Shown here in pieces: positions 38,515 through 52,154 of a DNA stretch of 64,000 nt (positions are counted from its first letter, which is position 1; each line of letters opens with the position of its first letter). Below the pieces are notes generated by a model. It was not told the DNA's origin and did no database searches. It worked only from the letters and a program-made list of their open reading frames with translations. Source of the stretch: Nymphaea colorata. Lineage: Eukaryota; Streptophyta; Magnoliopsida; Nymphaeales; Nymphaeaceae. The stretch is from positions 23,578,131 through 23,642,130 of the forward strand of contig NC_045140.1 of the NCBI RefSeq assembly GCF_008831285.2. Reading direction: 5' to 3'. A program made the translations under genes and the position numbers.

Positions 38515-39112
38515 TCAATGCATTGCACATCCAAGAGAAGAGATGACAAAAGAGCCTCGAGGAAAAAAAATAAAGTAACAATTTAGTGAGGTATTTTAAA
38601 TAATATAAATCCATTTTCCAGGCCCTTGACTATCTATGTCAGTTACTAATTGTAATTAAAATAACAGAAAAATTAATGTCTTAAATAAAAGGAATGTGTA
38701 ATCGGAATTTTTTTTTCTACGTTCGGTGGTCTTCAATTGGCGAGTTATGCTTCGAGAAAATATTAATTGCCCAAAACGAATTATTATCCAAAACTACAAG
38801 TAGAAAATATCCAATTCCCAAATTGATATGCATGCCTTACTCTGAGTCGTGACCAAATCCAAACACTAATCATACTAGGACATCAAATCTAGATCCAGAT
38901 TTAAGATTCGGGTCTAGCTCCAAGTTCAGGTCGGCAACAGATCGAAGAGATCATATTAGGTCCGATCCGGTAAATAGTGGACCCAAACCGGGTTCAATTC
39001 TGACGTTGTGACAAATACTCATACCAAAGTGTGACTGAAAGGAAAAAAAACGAACCCGAAGTCAAAGACCAAAGTTTGCAATATCCAAAACGTATTGACA
39101 ACTACACTAAGG

Positions 39113-39320
39113 GCGGGGCGTGTTTGATGGCCGAAGATCTCAGATCCCATCTTTTTTTAAGATCCTTTTTATGTAGGATCCAAAATATAAACCAACATCG
39201 GATTTTATGACTATCACAAGGATCTGAGATACTTAGCTCTTATTTGATGTTGGATGGGACAGGGATTTGAAATTCTTAATGATGTCATGGATCTGATATC
39301 TGAAGCTATCAAATGCCCAC
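39113..39320. mobile_element. ~205-bp MITE-like element with ~30-bp inverted ends
   Basis: The left end (39115-39147: gggcgtgtttgatggcc..., ...ctcagatcc) and the complement of the right end (39289-39318) match at about 25 of 30 positions with one small gap. It is noncoding. No certain target duplication, so the superfamily is open. Confidence 0.55.
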
Positions 39321-39959
39321 TTATATTGTCCTTTTTTTTACTAGTAGCTTGGAGAGGAGATCCCCTGCTCTGGTCGAGCACACAAGTAAGTTGACCAATA
39401 ACTAGACTCGTGCTTTTGACTAGCAGTTCAATCTAATCGGGTCGAGTATACGAGTAATAATGGGCGTAATAAAAAAAAGAAAACCCAAATCATGGGAAAT
39501 GAGAATGGTGGATCTCCTCTCCAATGGTTATCCACAAGACTGGTGCTTCATAAAGGCAATGGGGTGGTTGGATGTGGGGCCAGCAACGAGTAGATGTTTT
39601 TGGATCTGGATCCACAGCATGTGCTCAGTTGAATCCATACACGGGGTCGAAATCGAGAGCCGATGTCAATTTCTTAGAGGACCTGTAGGTTATAGATTCA
39701 TGAAGGATCCAGTTTTCTCTCTCTATATATTAACCAAAACTCCAGGTTCTAGATTCACAAAGGACGATCTTAGCCATTGATTTAATTAAGACATTTTGGT
39801 TATTTAACATTAATTCCTAGTTTTGTCTCAGTTTTTTTTTTCTCATTTTCAAGTTAGTCAATGTCGATGAACAAAAAATTCCTGACAGATTAAAAATTTC
39901 ATTTTCAAGGTAGTAAATATGTCTGATGTTAAAATTTTAAATTTTTTATAAAAAAATTG

Positions 39960-40047
39960 TTAAGATATTAGTAATGATTTGCGGTGCAGTAGTAATGATT
40001 TATGGCACAGCAACCGTTGAAATGCAATTTAACAAGAAATTTATACG

Positions 40048-40128
<81 letters not shown>

Positions 40129-40250
40129 TAAAAGTTGGATGATTAAAAATTAAAATATTTATATAAAAAAATCATCATAATTATATGATATTAATAATGA
40201 CTTATGGTGCAGCAACTGTTGAAAAGCTTTTAACAACAAAATTTACGATG
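39960..40250. repeat. Diverged direct repeat around a long (TA)n run
   Basis: 'aatgatttatggcacagcaac' near 39994 and 'aatgacttatggtgcagcaac' near 40195 begin two diverged copies of a ~60-bp segment about 205 bp apart. A pure TA run of about 74 bp (40049-40122) lies between. Confidence 0.7.
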
Positions 40251-40311
40251 CTTTTAACAACCGATTTTTTATCAGGGCCGTCCGTGAAATGAGTGAACTT
40301 GAAGTCAACGT

Positions 40312-40322
40312 TCTTTCTCTCT

Positions 40323-40393
<71 letters not shown>
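40312..40393. repeat. Palindromic (CT)n(TA)n(GA)n microsatellite
   Basis: CT repeat, then TA repeat (~40327-40358), then GA repeat (~40359-40393). The whole block can fold on itself because CT pairs with GA and TA with itself. Confidence 0.9.
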
Positions 40394-40396
<3 letters not shown>

Positions 40397-42277
40397 TAGA
40401 GATGCACAAAGCTACTTGATTTAATAATATAAAAAACTTATGCTTATATTGGGTTAATATATAGGTGAATGCCCTATTACTAACAAAATTTATGTGAAAG
40501 CCGTTTTCTGAACACGCATTATATTATCTCTTACAATGTGAATATAATTTCCACGTCTAGAAGTTTTTTTTTTTTAATTAACTATGTTTTTTCAATTGGT
40601 CTACAAAGGATAGATTAAGAAAAGCTCAATATATAAATTTTTCTTTATAGAGTACAATTAATTCATATTTCTTATCCCCATTTGAAGAGAATCAAGAAGA
40701 ACAATTAATTTTCTGTTGGCAGCTCGATTAAGTTGAATATTTGTTGTGGGGAGGGTGGAGTGTGGAGAGAGAGAGATATATATATATATAACTTGCATTA
40801 AACGAAACTAGAAACATTCATAGAGTAAGAAAGCCAAGAAAAGACGAGACAAAAGAAAATAAAAAAAAAACAAGCAGTAGAAAAGAAGTAAGAAACCAAA
40901 TTTGGCAGCTAGAAAGTCTTCATGATAGCTAGAAGCGCTACTCGGAGGCTTTGCAATGAATGGTGGAAATCAAAAAAGCGTGCCACGAAAGATGACCATT
41001 TGCGAGTGATCCAAATCCGCCACTAAAAGTTACATAACCATGTATGCCAAAGAAATCGCCATCGCTCTACCTAACACGTATCTTCTTCATAAGATGCTCC
41101 AGTGTTCAGGATTTGTTTGTCGTCAGATATCTTTGCTTGGTGTAAAGGGTGATTGATTGCAAACAGGATAACTTTCGAAGGCATGCCTAAATAATTGTCA
41201 CATACCCACACTCACACCACCTTAACCTTCTCCTATTGAGAAAAAACGAAGCAAAGTTTTCTACGGGTAGTAAAAAAGACTTTTCTTGTAGAAAAATGAA
41301 TTGTTAGATCGATAAAAACTTCTCTTTTCACCCAAAGAAACTAACATGAAAGTTATGCTGACCTTATTGATACAATTAGGCTTTCCTTGAACTAATGTTA
41401 CTAGAAAGATATCACACAATTATTTGAAATATTAATAAAAAAAATTAAGTTTGCATTTGGGTACTCAAAGAAGCCAAAGCTTTCGAGGTTAAGGGTGCTT
41501 CGGGATCATACATGTGTCACACATCCATCATTTGTAGTCCAAAGAAATAATACCCAGAAGAATAAAATTGGTGACTAGACTTCACCAGCTTCCCAGCGTA
41601 CCCTGGATATAATTAATCACATAGGTTACAGTCAAGAATGCTAACACAAACTAATGAAATTACTGTTTGTCTTTAGTAAGTAAATTTGGGTTCTTTTATT
41701 ATATGGACACAAATTTAAGATAATAATATCCCAGAATTAATCAGAAATGGCTGTTTTCTAACTAATGGTGCAAAACCCAGGTGAGCAATATGAAGCCAGA
41801 CGCCCAGTGAAAGCAGGGAAGTGAAATTTTAAGGCAGAAAAGTGATTTCTCTCAACACTATGAAAAAACCACTGCTTTCGTCGAAACCCATCATGAATCA
41901 CATTCCGACGAGTAGATTACATGCAAAATAAGCACTCAATTAGCTTCCAAAACGAAGAATTCAAGAGCTCATTTTATTGTCGCGCACAACCCCATTAGTA
42001 AAAGATCACAATTTAACAGGAGATCAAAAGAATTTTTGCCAAAGAAAGTCTGACTGCTCGTGAACTGAACAACCCACGATGAATCTCTATCCAAATAAAA
42101 GAAGAAAGAGAGAGCAAGAGAGAAGGCAGGATTTACCAGTCTGTCTTCGGGTATTTTCTGGAATCGGGACTTTAGATGGCATTGGAGGAATAAAATAGAA
42201 CAAGGAAAGTGCAATATATAAATGTTGCAAAATCATGTACAAGTAATGGCTGCTTCATCGAGTGACTGTATAATGGA
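40394..42277. other. Intergenic downstream of the tubby-like gene
   Basis: AT-rich; no gene, RNA or defined repeat recognised. The 3' UTR of the tubby-like gene lies just below 42278. Confidence 0.5.
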
Positions 42278-45200
42278 CTAGATGCAGTAACACAGTTTTG
42301 AATCTATGGATGCTAAGCAAATTGCAAAAGCCTGGTAGCCAGTCAAGGGATACCTGAAGTTATTAGGAAAATAAATTCTTCGTAAATTGGCAGGAAGAAA
42401 ATAATGAAGTACCAGTAGCTGCAAGTGAAGACACTTTACCTATAATCCATCAAGTATTTTGACTTTCCTAACTTTCCGAAAAGAAGAACTGTTTGCCCTC
42501 CGCCATCTTCCTGTCTCGAAGAAAACATAAAATTTTAGCATGAAAAAGTTTATCTAAAGAGATACTCGGTTCATAAATGAAAGGATTATTAAGCAAAAGT
42601 GTGGCAAGGAATGTGTATCCATGAATCACCTTCATTGTAAGCTGAAAGTTCTTAACTGATGCTTGTATAGATATGTCTGTCCTGCTTCTTTCTCTGAAAT
42701 CTAGTTCATGTTGCTTTGAGCTCTAAATTGGAATGATGGGAAAGGTAATGAAAATGAATTAGAACAAAGCGATAAAAATCCCAAGATTAAGCTGTTGTAT
42801 GAAATGACTACTTTTAGAGAGACAGATGAAATTTTAAATGCTATCACTACCAGATACGTACTGATGCATAAAAAAGGAGACTAAAAGTTTTAGGCAAAGA
42901 ATGCAGGAAAACAAAATGTAGGGGTCTAATGGATCCTCGCACATAGAGGTTTGATTAGCACTAACTTTGTTGTAGTGTGGAGTTTTTGAGAATAACTGGT
43001 GCACTTTGCTCTTGTTCTCCTCCCAGTTCCTTGACAATCCTCTTGAATTGCGTACCTGTTTTATTAAGCCATTAATTTGATGAAAAAGTTAAGCAGAATA
43101 ATGAACAAAATTAACTAACTTTTGAGTACATTTCACCGAAAAAACTACCTTATGAGTGCAGATGTGCAGTTTCATTCAATTAAGCAATCTTATCCACCAT
43201 GGTTATGCTAATCAAGGACCTGTCTCATGGACAAGAGATTATGGCACTCTTTGTGTAGTTACTTGGTATGATTCAGAGGTTACAGAGTGATGCCTCCACA
43301 GGGGATCAGGAATCACTTGTGTGGTATTCAAAGTTGAATTACAGACAGTTAGTCGCCAAGTCATTAACGGCACAAGAGCAAAATGATTAAAGATCCACCC
43401 TTTTTTGCAAATGGGCCATCATAGTTGAAGAATGAAGCTGAAATTGTATTATTATGTTTGGCATGGATAAATTTTCTCTGTCCGAAGGGAAAAATTAAAG
43501 ATACTGCTAAAGGGATATGAAAAAAGATAAATTGATTCAGTCTTCAGTCCATTTTTCAGAAGGCAAGCTGTAGAAGTAAAAGTCCCCAAAGAAGAGGCAT
43601 TATTGAGCCGCCAGGCTTCTGACATTGAGACAAACCTGAAGAGAATTTTTAGCATGCTTTGATCGAGATTTTGGTACAAAAGCCTTCATCCTCCTGAAAC
43701 TCCCAGTCAAAGTGGCTATGGTGGGAAAGAAACTGCAGAAGAGAAGAGTTACTACCTGACAAACCCAACAAAAACAAATAAAAAGACAGGAAGTTTTTAA
43801 GTCATACGTAGCAATTGCGACCAGTTTCTTGGAATCCTTCCACTGGACACCAAGAGAGATACTCTGTAAAAAAAAAAGCAACAAAATTGAAAAGTTATCA
43901 TCTTGAAAGAATGCTGTAAAGCCTAAAACCCATTGACAAAAAAAAGATTGATGTATCAGTTGCAGCATTCTTTCCTCTCAGATATCACCAGAGAATCAAA
44001 ATTACAAGTTTTTTCCAATAACATTTCATTGAGAGCTTGGGCTAGTAACTAGTAAGACTACAGCTTTTGAACCTGATCCCATATGTGGTAGCATGTGCCC
44101 ATGAAATTAGCAGTTACGGTTCCAATGAAAGTTTCATGCCACTTAGACTTGATCCCAGCTGGGTTTTGTGCTACAATGAATTCAGATCTGCCCCATTTTC
44201 TTTGGTGGTAGGCCACAGCAAGTTTTCGATCTACCCTTCCTTGACCCTCCTACACCAAGAGCAGGACAATCTTAAATGAGGCGACCATGCTGTTGAGATG
44301 TAACTATGTCACCAAAAGTGGACAGAAGATTAAAGCTATGAAGTCTCTCAGAGGTCCAATTTGAACAGTAAACACCTCAACCTTATCAGTTTCAAAAATC
44401 GATGGATATAATCATGAAATTCACACATGAAACATTTGTATCAACATGGATGGAAGAGTTCATCATGAAAGGAAGATAAATTGCAGTGGAACTTAATATA
44501 CAATGTAACAGAGAAATCAGGCTCGCAAGTAAGGATGAGAAATTTTAAGGTGAACTAAAAAATTAATCAGGTATCCTTTCTACCAGCTTACATTAGTGTA
44601 GAGGGTGTAAAGGAAAAATCCACCATGTTTGTCAGGCTGTTCTTGTACAATGTAGCAGGAACACCTTCCTATATCTTCTGGAAGTTGCCTATAGATTAGA
44701 GACCTGGGCATCAAAATAGGCAATGATGAAAGCTTACTCAAGGAAGAGATATTGACGGAAGCCATTAATGATTGAGCAGTAATCATGCATCCAAAGTTTC
44801 TCCGGCAGAAGGGAAGTCATTTAATGAATCAACATATAGAAGTTTCCCGCTAAATCAACTGCTATTTGAACAGGCTTGTCAACGGCGGATAGCAGTATCA
44901 AATTATACAATAGAACCATGGGAATTTAATACCCGTTCACATGCGTATCCATGCAAGGAAAATGCTGAAGGAGCTTGATATTTTTAAGATGAAAATTCTG
45001 TTGGAAGAGAACATTGAGATGTTCCTACAGGAAAGAATTATTAGAAATTTCATTCCTAAATCTAGCAAAACAGCATCGTGAAAAGCCCTTGAATGACTGT
45101 TGCATTGCTTCATATCTTTGTCGCCATTTATCGCTACTTACATTAACGACTTAGGTATGAAAACTAAGGTCTTCTTCAAGAGCGAGACTTGTCTTTTCGA

Positions 45201-46193
45201 TGCTAATATTTCACTGCAGGTGAAGGAATAGAATTACGCAGTGTTGCTTCACTTTCGGAACAAAGGAGCAAGGAGGACGGACAAATTTAAGCAGTGCATA
45301 AAGCAGCCTTTTTTTAACCTCATTTTGAGATATCCTATGAATGGATTTTTTTTTTCCTGATTCAGTGAGAACTAAGCAAAATCTGATACCATCTTATAGA
45401 TAAAAATTAATTGGTTTTGAACCATAGAACCCGACTAGCTGAGTGACTGAGTCAAATCTCTGCCGCATTCCATGGAATCGCTACATGTGCCAGAAGCTGG
45501 TCTCTTTGCATCTTTTCTTATGTTGCGCGCCGCTCAGTCAAGTTCTTCCAGTTTGAGGTTCGATTGTTGCATCTTTAACAGATAACCCGATGGAATATCC
45601 ATGAGAATTAGTTTCAACACACAGAAGAATACGTATGCCAGAAGCATGCCTTTTCTCAGTTTCCATACGTGTAACATTCTGTAACACTTTGTGACGATGA
45701 TGACCGTGATCATCACAAATATGTCATCGGAATTTGATCGCAGTGAAGGCAACGAGCGAAAGCATCGACATACTAACCTGTTAGAGAGGGTGGACCAAGC
45801 TGAAGCAGGAGCAGTCACAGCATTCGAATCGTCCCAAACACACATCGAATCGTTTAGGTTTGCATTGGTTTCAAACCATAAGTTCCTATTTTCTTTGATA
45901 TCGACAAGACTGGCGCAGGAATTCGAGAAGAAACCTTTTCTCCTGTGAGACAAACCATTCTTAGTATTCCAACTGCTGCTAGCACGACCACCACCTTCTT
46001 CCATGGGCTTCTTGCCTCTGTTGGAAGACCAGCCTTGCCCGTAGAGCCCGTTTCCCGACGAACTACACAGATGCAGATTGAGTTCTCCGCTGCCACCATC
46101 TTCGTAATCCCTGAGGTCATTCAGAGGATTGAGATACAGAGATTTGAAAGAACATCCTTGCGAATGGACGCCATTTCTCGTAAATGAAGGCAT
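42278..46193 (-). CDS. TLP8: Tubby-like protein, TLP8 type (no F-box)
   Basis: Nine exons: 46193-45778, 44703-44592, 44249-44073, 43863-43808, 43732-43636, 43055-42966, 42722-42630, 42510-42440 and 42353-42278 (395 aa), all in frame. The first ~125 residues are a low-complexity Ser/Gly-rich region with no F-box. Then come APASAWSTLSNR and the tubby C-terminal domain (~139-395): LPEDIGRCSCYIV, DRKLAVAYH, FIGTVTANFMGT, PTIATLTGSFRRM, SKQHELDFRERSRT, SVKNFQLTM and YQAFAICLASIDSKL at the end. Most plant TLPs carry an N-terminal F-box; Arabidopsis TLP8 does not, and these phrases and the length (~397 aa there) match it best. Tubby domains bind phosphoinositides and can tether a protein to the plasma membrane; TLP8 function is poorly known. 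The end reads KLCYCI rather than the usual KLCC-type tail. The symbol is by similarity only. Confidence 0.9.
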
Positions 46194-46989
46194 AGTTTGT
46201 TCATATACTTCGGGTATCAGTGAAACAGAGGATATCTAGAAGATGGTCAAAGAGAGACAGTAGACAGAGCCGCAGAAGCAGAAGTGCAGAAGTGCAGCCT
46301 TAAGAGTCTGTTAGAAAAGAGCTTAGTTTTTTTATGGCTAGAGTCGAGAAGCTTGCTTACCAGTTCAGCTGTTTTGTTGGTTACTTTATCTTGCAGGAAT
46401 TTCATGATTCTTCCTTCTTTTTTTTTTTACTATCGGTAATTTGTTCTTTTTGACAGCAACTCTGCGCCTTCGCGTGGCGATCGATGTTGACCTAGTGCTG
46501 CTTTTACAGTCTTCATGATCCGAAAAGAGTGAAAAACAAGCTTTTAGTGACACTGCCATTTGGATTATTCTCATGCGCTTCCACTTTCCCTTTTACCTCA
46601 CTTTCTTTCCCTTTCCTGAACAGGCTGTGATGACAGTGACAAACGCTTAGACTGCTCCATTTTCCTGCAATTTTTATGAGATTTTCACGGGGTTGCATGC
46701 ATTTTTTTTTTTGAGAAACTGCAGGAAAATAAGGAACTTGATAATTAAACGTGTAAATAATGCAGATTCGAAATATGTGAGTAAAAGACAACGGAGCACG
46801 CAAATCGCATTTGGACACTTTACTTTTAAGAGTTATGTTGGCACCCCACGTCTGTCCCAGCTAAGTCCCAAATAAATGGAGTTCGGATCAAAATATACAA
46901 AAGTTAGATTCTCACGGAATTTAGTATGGGAGAAAGAACCCATGCCAAAATCAAGCCATTCGAATCCTAGATCAAATTAGTAACAAAAG

Positions 46990-47034
<45 letters not shown>

Positions 47035-50000
47035 AAATGGAAAAATATTTAAGAGAATCTATTTGTGAGATGTTTTACTCACGCTCACAATGATTTTCTA
47101 TAAATTGTATTAATTCAATGAAAAACAAGCAGCTATCAGGCTTGATATACCAAACTTAATGTGATTCATATGAATTTTGTATTCTAAGTAGATCATATGG
47201 TGGAAATTAGGTTGAAAAATATGAAAGGAACCTGTACCGAAATACCCCTCTTTTAGTGTTATTGTTCCCCCTCTCCTCGGAGTTATTTCTCTTAGAAATT
47301 TGGCTGTTATTAACTTAATTTTCATTATTTATACCTACACAGATAATTCTCATTAAATGATATATGAGAGTCTAGTAGCTACCTATTTTCTTAATTCTAA
47401 AAAAAAAAACAACCACAGTGCCTTTTTCATAATAACGCCAATAACAAACATTAGCTTTTGAGTAAATTGAATTTTGAATTTTTTCTAAAACGAAAACAAC
47501 AAAATGTTGAAAAAGTGGGCAGATTCTATATGCTGTTACTTTTTCCTAATTAAACCAGAAATTTCGGGGTGCCCTTCATGCAAACACGGTCCATTCCAAT
47601 GGCAACATGTCAACAGCAATGATTGATGTACCATTAGTAATTTAATGGGTTACAGAAATCATTAAAAAAAAAACTATTGGTAGGTTTACATATGGCAGTA
47701 CAATCTAATAATACAGATGTTCATCTTCTTAATTGACGCAGAGTGGTGCAATTCAATCGCATCACAATGTTCGACAAGGGAGAACTTTCAAATATTGTGA
47801 AGGCCATGCGACTCTATGACTCTCTGTGTAAGTTGAGACATGCAGACATTTCACCATCTGTAATCGACGAGGTTTTGGACTTTTAGAGCAAGGAAAAGAG
47901 GGAGAACGGTCTTCGGCTCTCGATAATCTCATACTCACTCAAAATCTTTAATAATAAGACAATATTAACAGCTTTTACTATGTAAATAAAAAACAATGAT
48001 CTTTAACCTGCAACATGGTAGCAACCAACAATAAGTAGAATAAAAAGGGCCATTTCGATGATACTTCATTGTGATGACAAGCAACCCCACCCAGCAAGGA
48101 TGCAAACAAGTCGAATGTGGTATGAGCTTTTTGTCATTTTGGGTTTGATTGAATTCAGTTTCAACACAACCTTCCAATGTATTTAGCTATCTCGGATCCG
48201 ACCAACTTGCATTATGGATCCGCAGCGGCAGCCATGGGAGGGCCCATTTATTGGACTGGTGGGGAACAGGTCGGTCCAGTCCATTATTGCATCGAAGTCC
48301 GAACCTTCCATCTAGATCCATCCTTGTCGTTGCTTCGTCACTGAAAGGAGGGCTCAATAATATATCTCTGAAAATTTCCTGTCGACAATGGTGGCTTCGT
48401 CCTGATGTAGTTTGGTAATTTCCTCTGGTTGACGTGAACCGGAATTGAATGTAGTTTCCGTCAAAGAGTGTGCAGCCAACAGGCTTACCAACTGATGGGA
48501 TCGACAACCGATGGCGATCTTCTCGTCAATTCCCTTCGTAGTGATTATCCTTTTTCCTGTTGGCAGATGAAATTTTGATCCGGAAATCACTGTTCATCTC
48601 ATCTGTCGGTAGCTCCGGCCGATCAACCCATAGACGTTCGCGTTCCTCCTAGATCCCTACGCTCGTTCGTTGAGCATCGAATCATGAGTCCATGTGCATG
48701 TGGTGGTGGGGTGGCGGCGGTTCAGTCGTCGTCACCACCACGGAACCAGAGGCACATAGCGCAGCGCACGTAGCTGAAACTTTGTTACTGGAATTCACCG
48801 ATTCCTAGTTCGTTCTCTTCTACCAACAAATTTATTTTAGCTTTTTCTATCCATTCACAGAGGTACACGCCTATATTTGTGCAACTTAGATAGTTTCTAT
48901 CTTTTCAATATTATTGAGTTGTTCACGGTTTAAACTTGAGTTGCTTACTGATAAAGCGCACAAAGAAAAACAGGGAAAATTGTCTTTGTACCAGCATTGA
49001 GTTCTCAACATATATATATATATATATGTTCCTTTCATTGGACTCTTAAAGAAAAAATAGATGAAAGTTTTGTCTGCTGAATTTGAACGTTTGTCATTGT
49101 TATTCGATAGAGACAGGTTTGGTGCAAGTGATGAATGGCTGACAGCGGGGGTAGTAAAAGATTAGGTTAATTTTTATGCAAGTGGTGGAGGAGGAAAGAG
49201 TGGGCAATAAAGAAACGTCCAGTTGAAGACCTTGCGTTAAGTCCCAACTCTATCATGTGCAGTCCGAGTCTCGTAAAGGTTCCCGAACGAGGGCTCTTCA
49301 AGCTTTTTTCCTCTTAGCAAACACTTCATCATTTCAAAGAAGAAGACGTGTGCATTTGAAGGAATAAAAAAATATTAATGGCTCGAAAGTGCACCGAATT
49401 TAATAATGAAAGATTCAGTTTTCCATACTAGCTGTATAATCTAATAAATTGACAGCAACATTACATTGGATGATTGAGATTGGTAAGAATTATTTTTTCC
49501 AAATACCCCGTTCATGAAAGCCTAATGGTGCTAACAGCATGGTTCATGTGCAACGCAAACACGGGATGCTCAGAATGTGCATATGGCAATCTCTAAGTTC
49601 TAACACTACCATTTTGATGAAAACAGCTAAACAAACGCTCCATCTTATTAGGGGACTTCTGTTCCGCGCCACCCCACTTGATGCAAACAATGTCACCAGG
49701 CTCGGCAGAGGACTGACATTCCGAATCATGCATGAACCAAACAACCTTTGAGAGCTTGTTCTGCTAGTGTGCTAAGGACTTGAGAACAAAGTCTGTGCAT
49801 AGTGTTAGGAGAGACATACAAACAGTGGACAAAGAACACGGTGGGACACAGGATTCCAGGAACTAGTTCTTGAGGAACACATTTCTCCATATATCAACAT
49901 CATGGAAGTGTTGGGGAGGATGAAGAACGCATTCAAAGGAAGGAAATAGGACAAGATTTTGTTCATACCCACGCTGTAGGCTTTTATTTTTTTCCATGGA

Positions 50001-51799
50001 GAGTGAGAAAGGTTTGGAGCGTTTGTTAAGGAGAAAAGGAAAGAATGGACCAACTGGACCACAAGGCATTGCATGGACCTCTTTTGCCAGACTGGTGAGG
50101 TTCGTGGATGGCTTCATTGAGGCTCACCGCAAGATGGGGGATTCTGGACCATCAGATATGGTGGATGGTCCACTTGATCATGTCTGGTTCTGACCCGTTT
50201 GGCTTTGGATCTTTAAGTGAGAAGACGTCACCATTTGAATACCGAAGCAGCCGTTTGGCAATAGTAACAATAGTAATAACAGGTAAGCTTACTGTTTCAT
50301 AAATCTGTCGACAAATTTATGTTCAATCTTTGACACAGATTTGTGGGACAACAATAAACTGATCCCATTTCTGAATGGCCCCTTAAGTATACTTTTGTTG
50401 ACATTAGCATCAAAATGGACTTAATATTCAAGACTTGTAACTAGGTTTTGACACTGATGTTGCATAGTTAATCAGGTCTCACAGCACATTTTTTTCGCAT
50501 AATTCCTAAAACATTCATCCCAAACTTAGCCAAAAAAAGCACCAAATGAAAGTTTAGCTATGATTCATCCTTTGCGTGTCTTTAAAACAATGTTAGGACC
50601 TGTCTAAACTTTAAAATAGTTTACAAGTGTTTGGATGTAGGTTAAAAGAAGAAAGGCAAAAAATCAAGGTAAATTTCCTTGGGTATATTTTGGGCGGATT
50701 TTTTTTTTTTTAAAGGAGAGAAAATTTCATCTCATTTTTAGTCTGAAAATGTTTTACTCTACTGAGATACATTTTTCGATCAACAATCTAACTACTGAAA
50801 CCATGTAAACAAGAAGTCCGATCACAGAAGAACATTTATATAGAACAAAATTCAGGAAAAAAGGCCTAAAATAACTACTACTTTACTTTTGAGAAACACA
50901 GTAGCCGAACAATAGCTACAAAACACCGTATTCAATTTCAATTTTTGAAGCAAGACACAGCATTTACTTCACTAACGCCTACATTGCATATGATTACTTT
51001 AAGAAAGCTTGGATAATCGGCAGATATCCTTGAATCCTGCTTCCAATAACCTTTTCAAAACCACTTAAATTAAGCATTTCTCCTTCTTCAGGAATCTAGA
51101 AAGTATAATCCATGAGTCTCAACTAAAGCAAATCCTGCCCAGCGCTTGCTGGATAGATGCAACAAGCTGAACGCAACTGGCCCAATCAGTCTGATTGAAG
51201 ATTAGGCTAAAGGGTAGCCCGCCGATTAATAATATAATAAAGCTATGAAAGCCTCAATTTCGAAATGTAGACATTCTTTATGAAACCGGAACGAAATAGC
51301 AACATATCTCTTCCTTGAGATCTATCTACCTGACTCCTTCCCCTTCTCTCTCCTTCACATTTTCCGACCATTCGGCTAGTTGTTCGGATGTCCCTCTCCT
51401 TTATGTGCTCCGGCCACTCGACTAGTTATCCGGTGGGAACACCAGAGCATGTAAATAGAGCCTAGCGGAGCAACCGGCATCGGTCACTGCCTAGTGTGAC
51501 ATTCGACAGTGCTCCTGGGTGGGCACAGACGAGTGAGACCCCATTACGCTGACACATCGGATCAGCAACGCGAATTTCAAGCCCCAACAAATTTCCGGCA
51601 TAGTTGCTCAACAGGACACTCTTGACCACGATGTCACCTTGGCAGTTCGTAGGCGAGCCAGGGTGGGCAGCCACGGCGATAATGGATGCCAACAATCTTC
51701 AGCAGGATGCCAAGGGTGCTTCAGGGACAGCGAGACAGTCCTCCATAAAAAGTGATTGGGCCATATGATCCTTCCACGAACTGCTACCACTCTTGAAAG
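46194..51799. other. Intergenic, no gene recognised
   Basis: This includes the promoter of the tubby-like gene and a TA run (~46992-47027). Several open frames of 60-106 codons occur (for example 48149-48507 and 49539-50302), but none resembles a known protein or has a convincing partner exon. GC-richer stretches near 48190-48780 and 51360-51780 may be old LTR-element fragments, but I could not identify a domain. Confidence 0.4.
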
Positions 51800-52154
51800 T
51801 AGGGATGGCAATGTATCTAATTTAGATCAGATATCCAACGAAGCTATTCTGAAAATTTTGAATATAAAAAAAAACATTCAAATTTAAGAAATGACATCTG
51901 ATCAAATATACATAAATATTTAATCGACTTCAAGTACAAATTCGGATCAGGTTTATTTTTAAATAATTATCCTATATTCAATGTTTTTTACATTTTGAAA
52001 ATCAGTTAAATTCAATTCTTAATTTGGATTTAGATATAAATGTAAAATTTGAATTTGGATCAGATTCAGATTGCAAAATCATATTTCAGATTCAAATTCA
52101 GATATGGCTTTTCTTTGTTTGCCTTTACATCGGACTATGATGTCGACATCCCTA
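51800..52154. mobile_element. hAT-type MITE
   Basis: It begins TAGGGATGGCAATG and ends TGTCGACATCCCTA, imperfect inverted ends of the TAGGGATG kind common in plant hAT MITEs. The interior is AT-rich with repeated 'attcagattcagat' phrases and no coding region. Flanking 8-mers agree at only 5 of 8 positions, so the insertion is old or the border slightly off. It is related to 38107-38514. Confidence 0.65.

Noticed and set aside
48149-48590. Cluster of overlapping ORFs (70-106 codons)
   Set aside because: Several frames on both strands are open because the DNA is GC-richer; none resembles a known protein.
51462-51811. Possible minus-strand gene fragment (77 and 67 codons)
   Set aside because: It looks protein-like in places (NCQGDIVVKSVLLSNYAG), but I recognise no family and found no partner exons; possibly an old retroelement piece.
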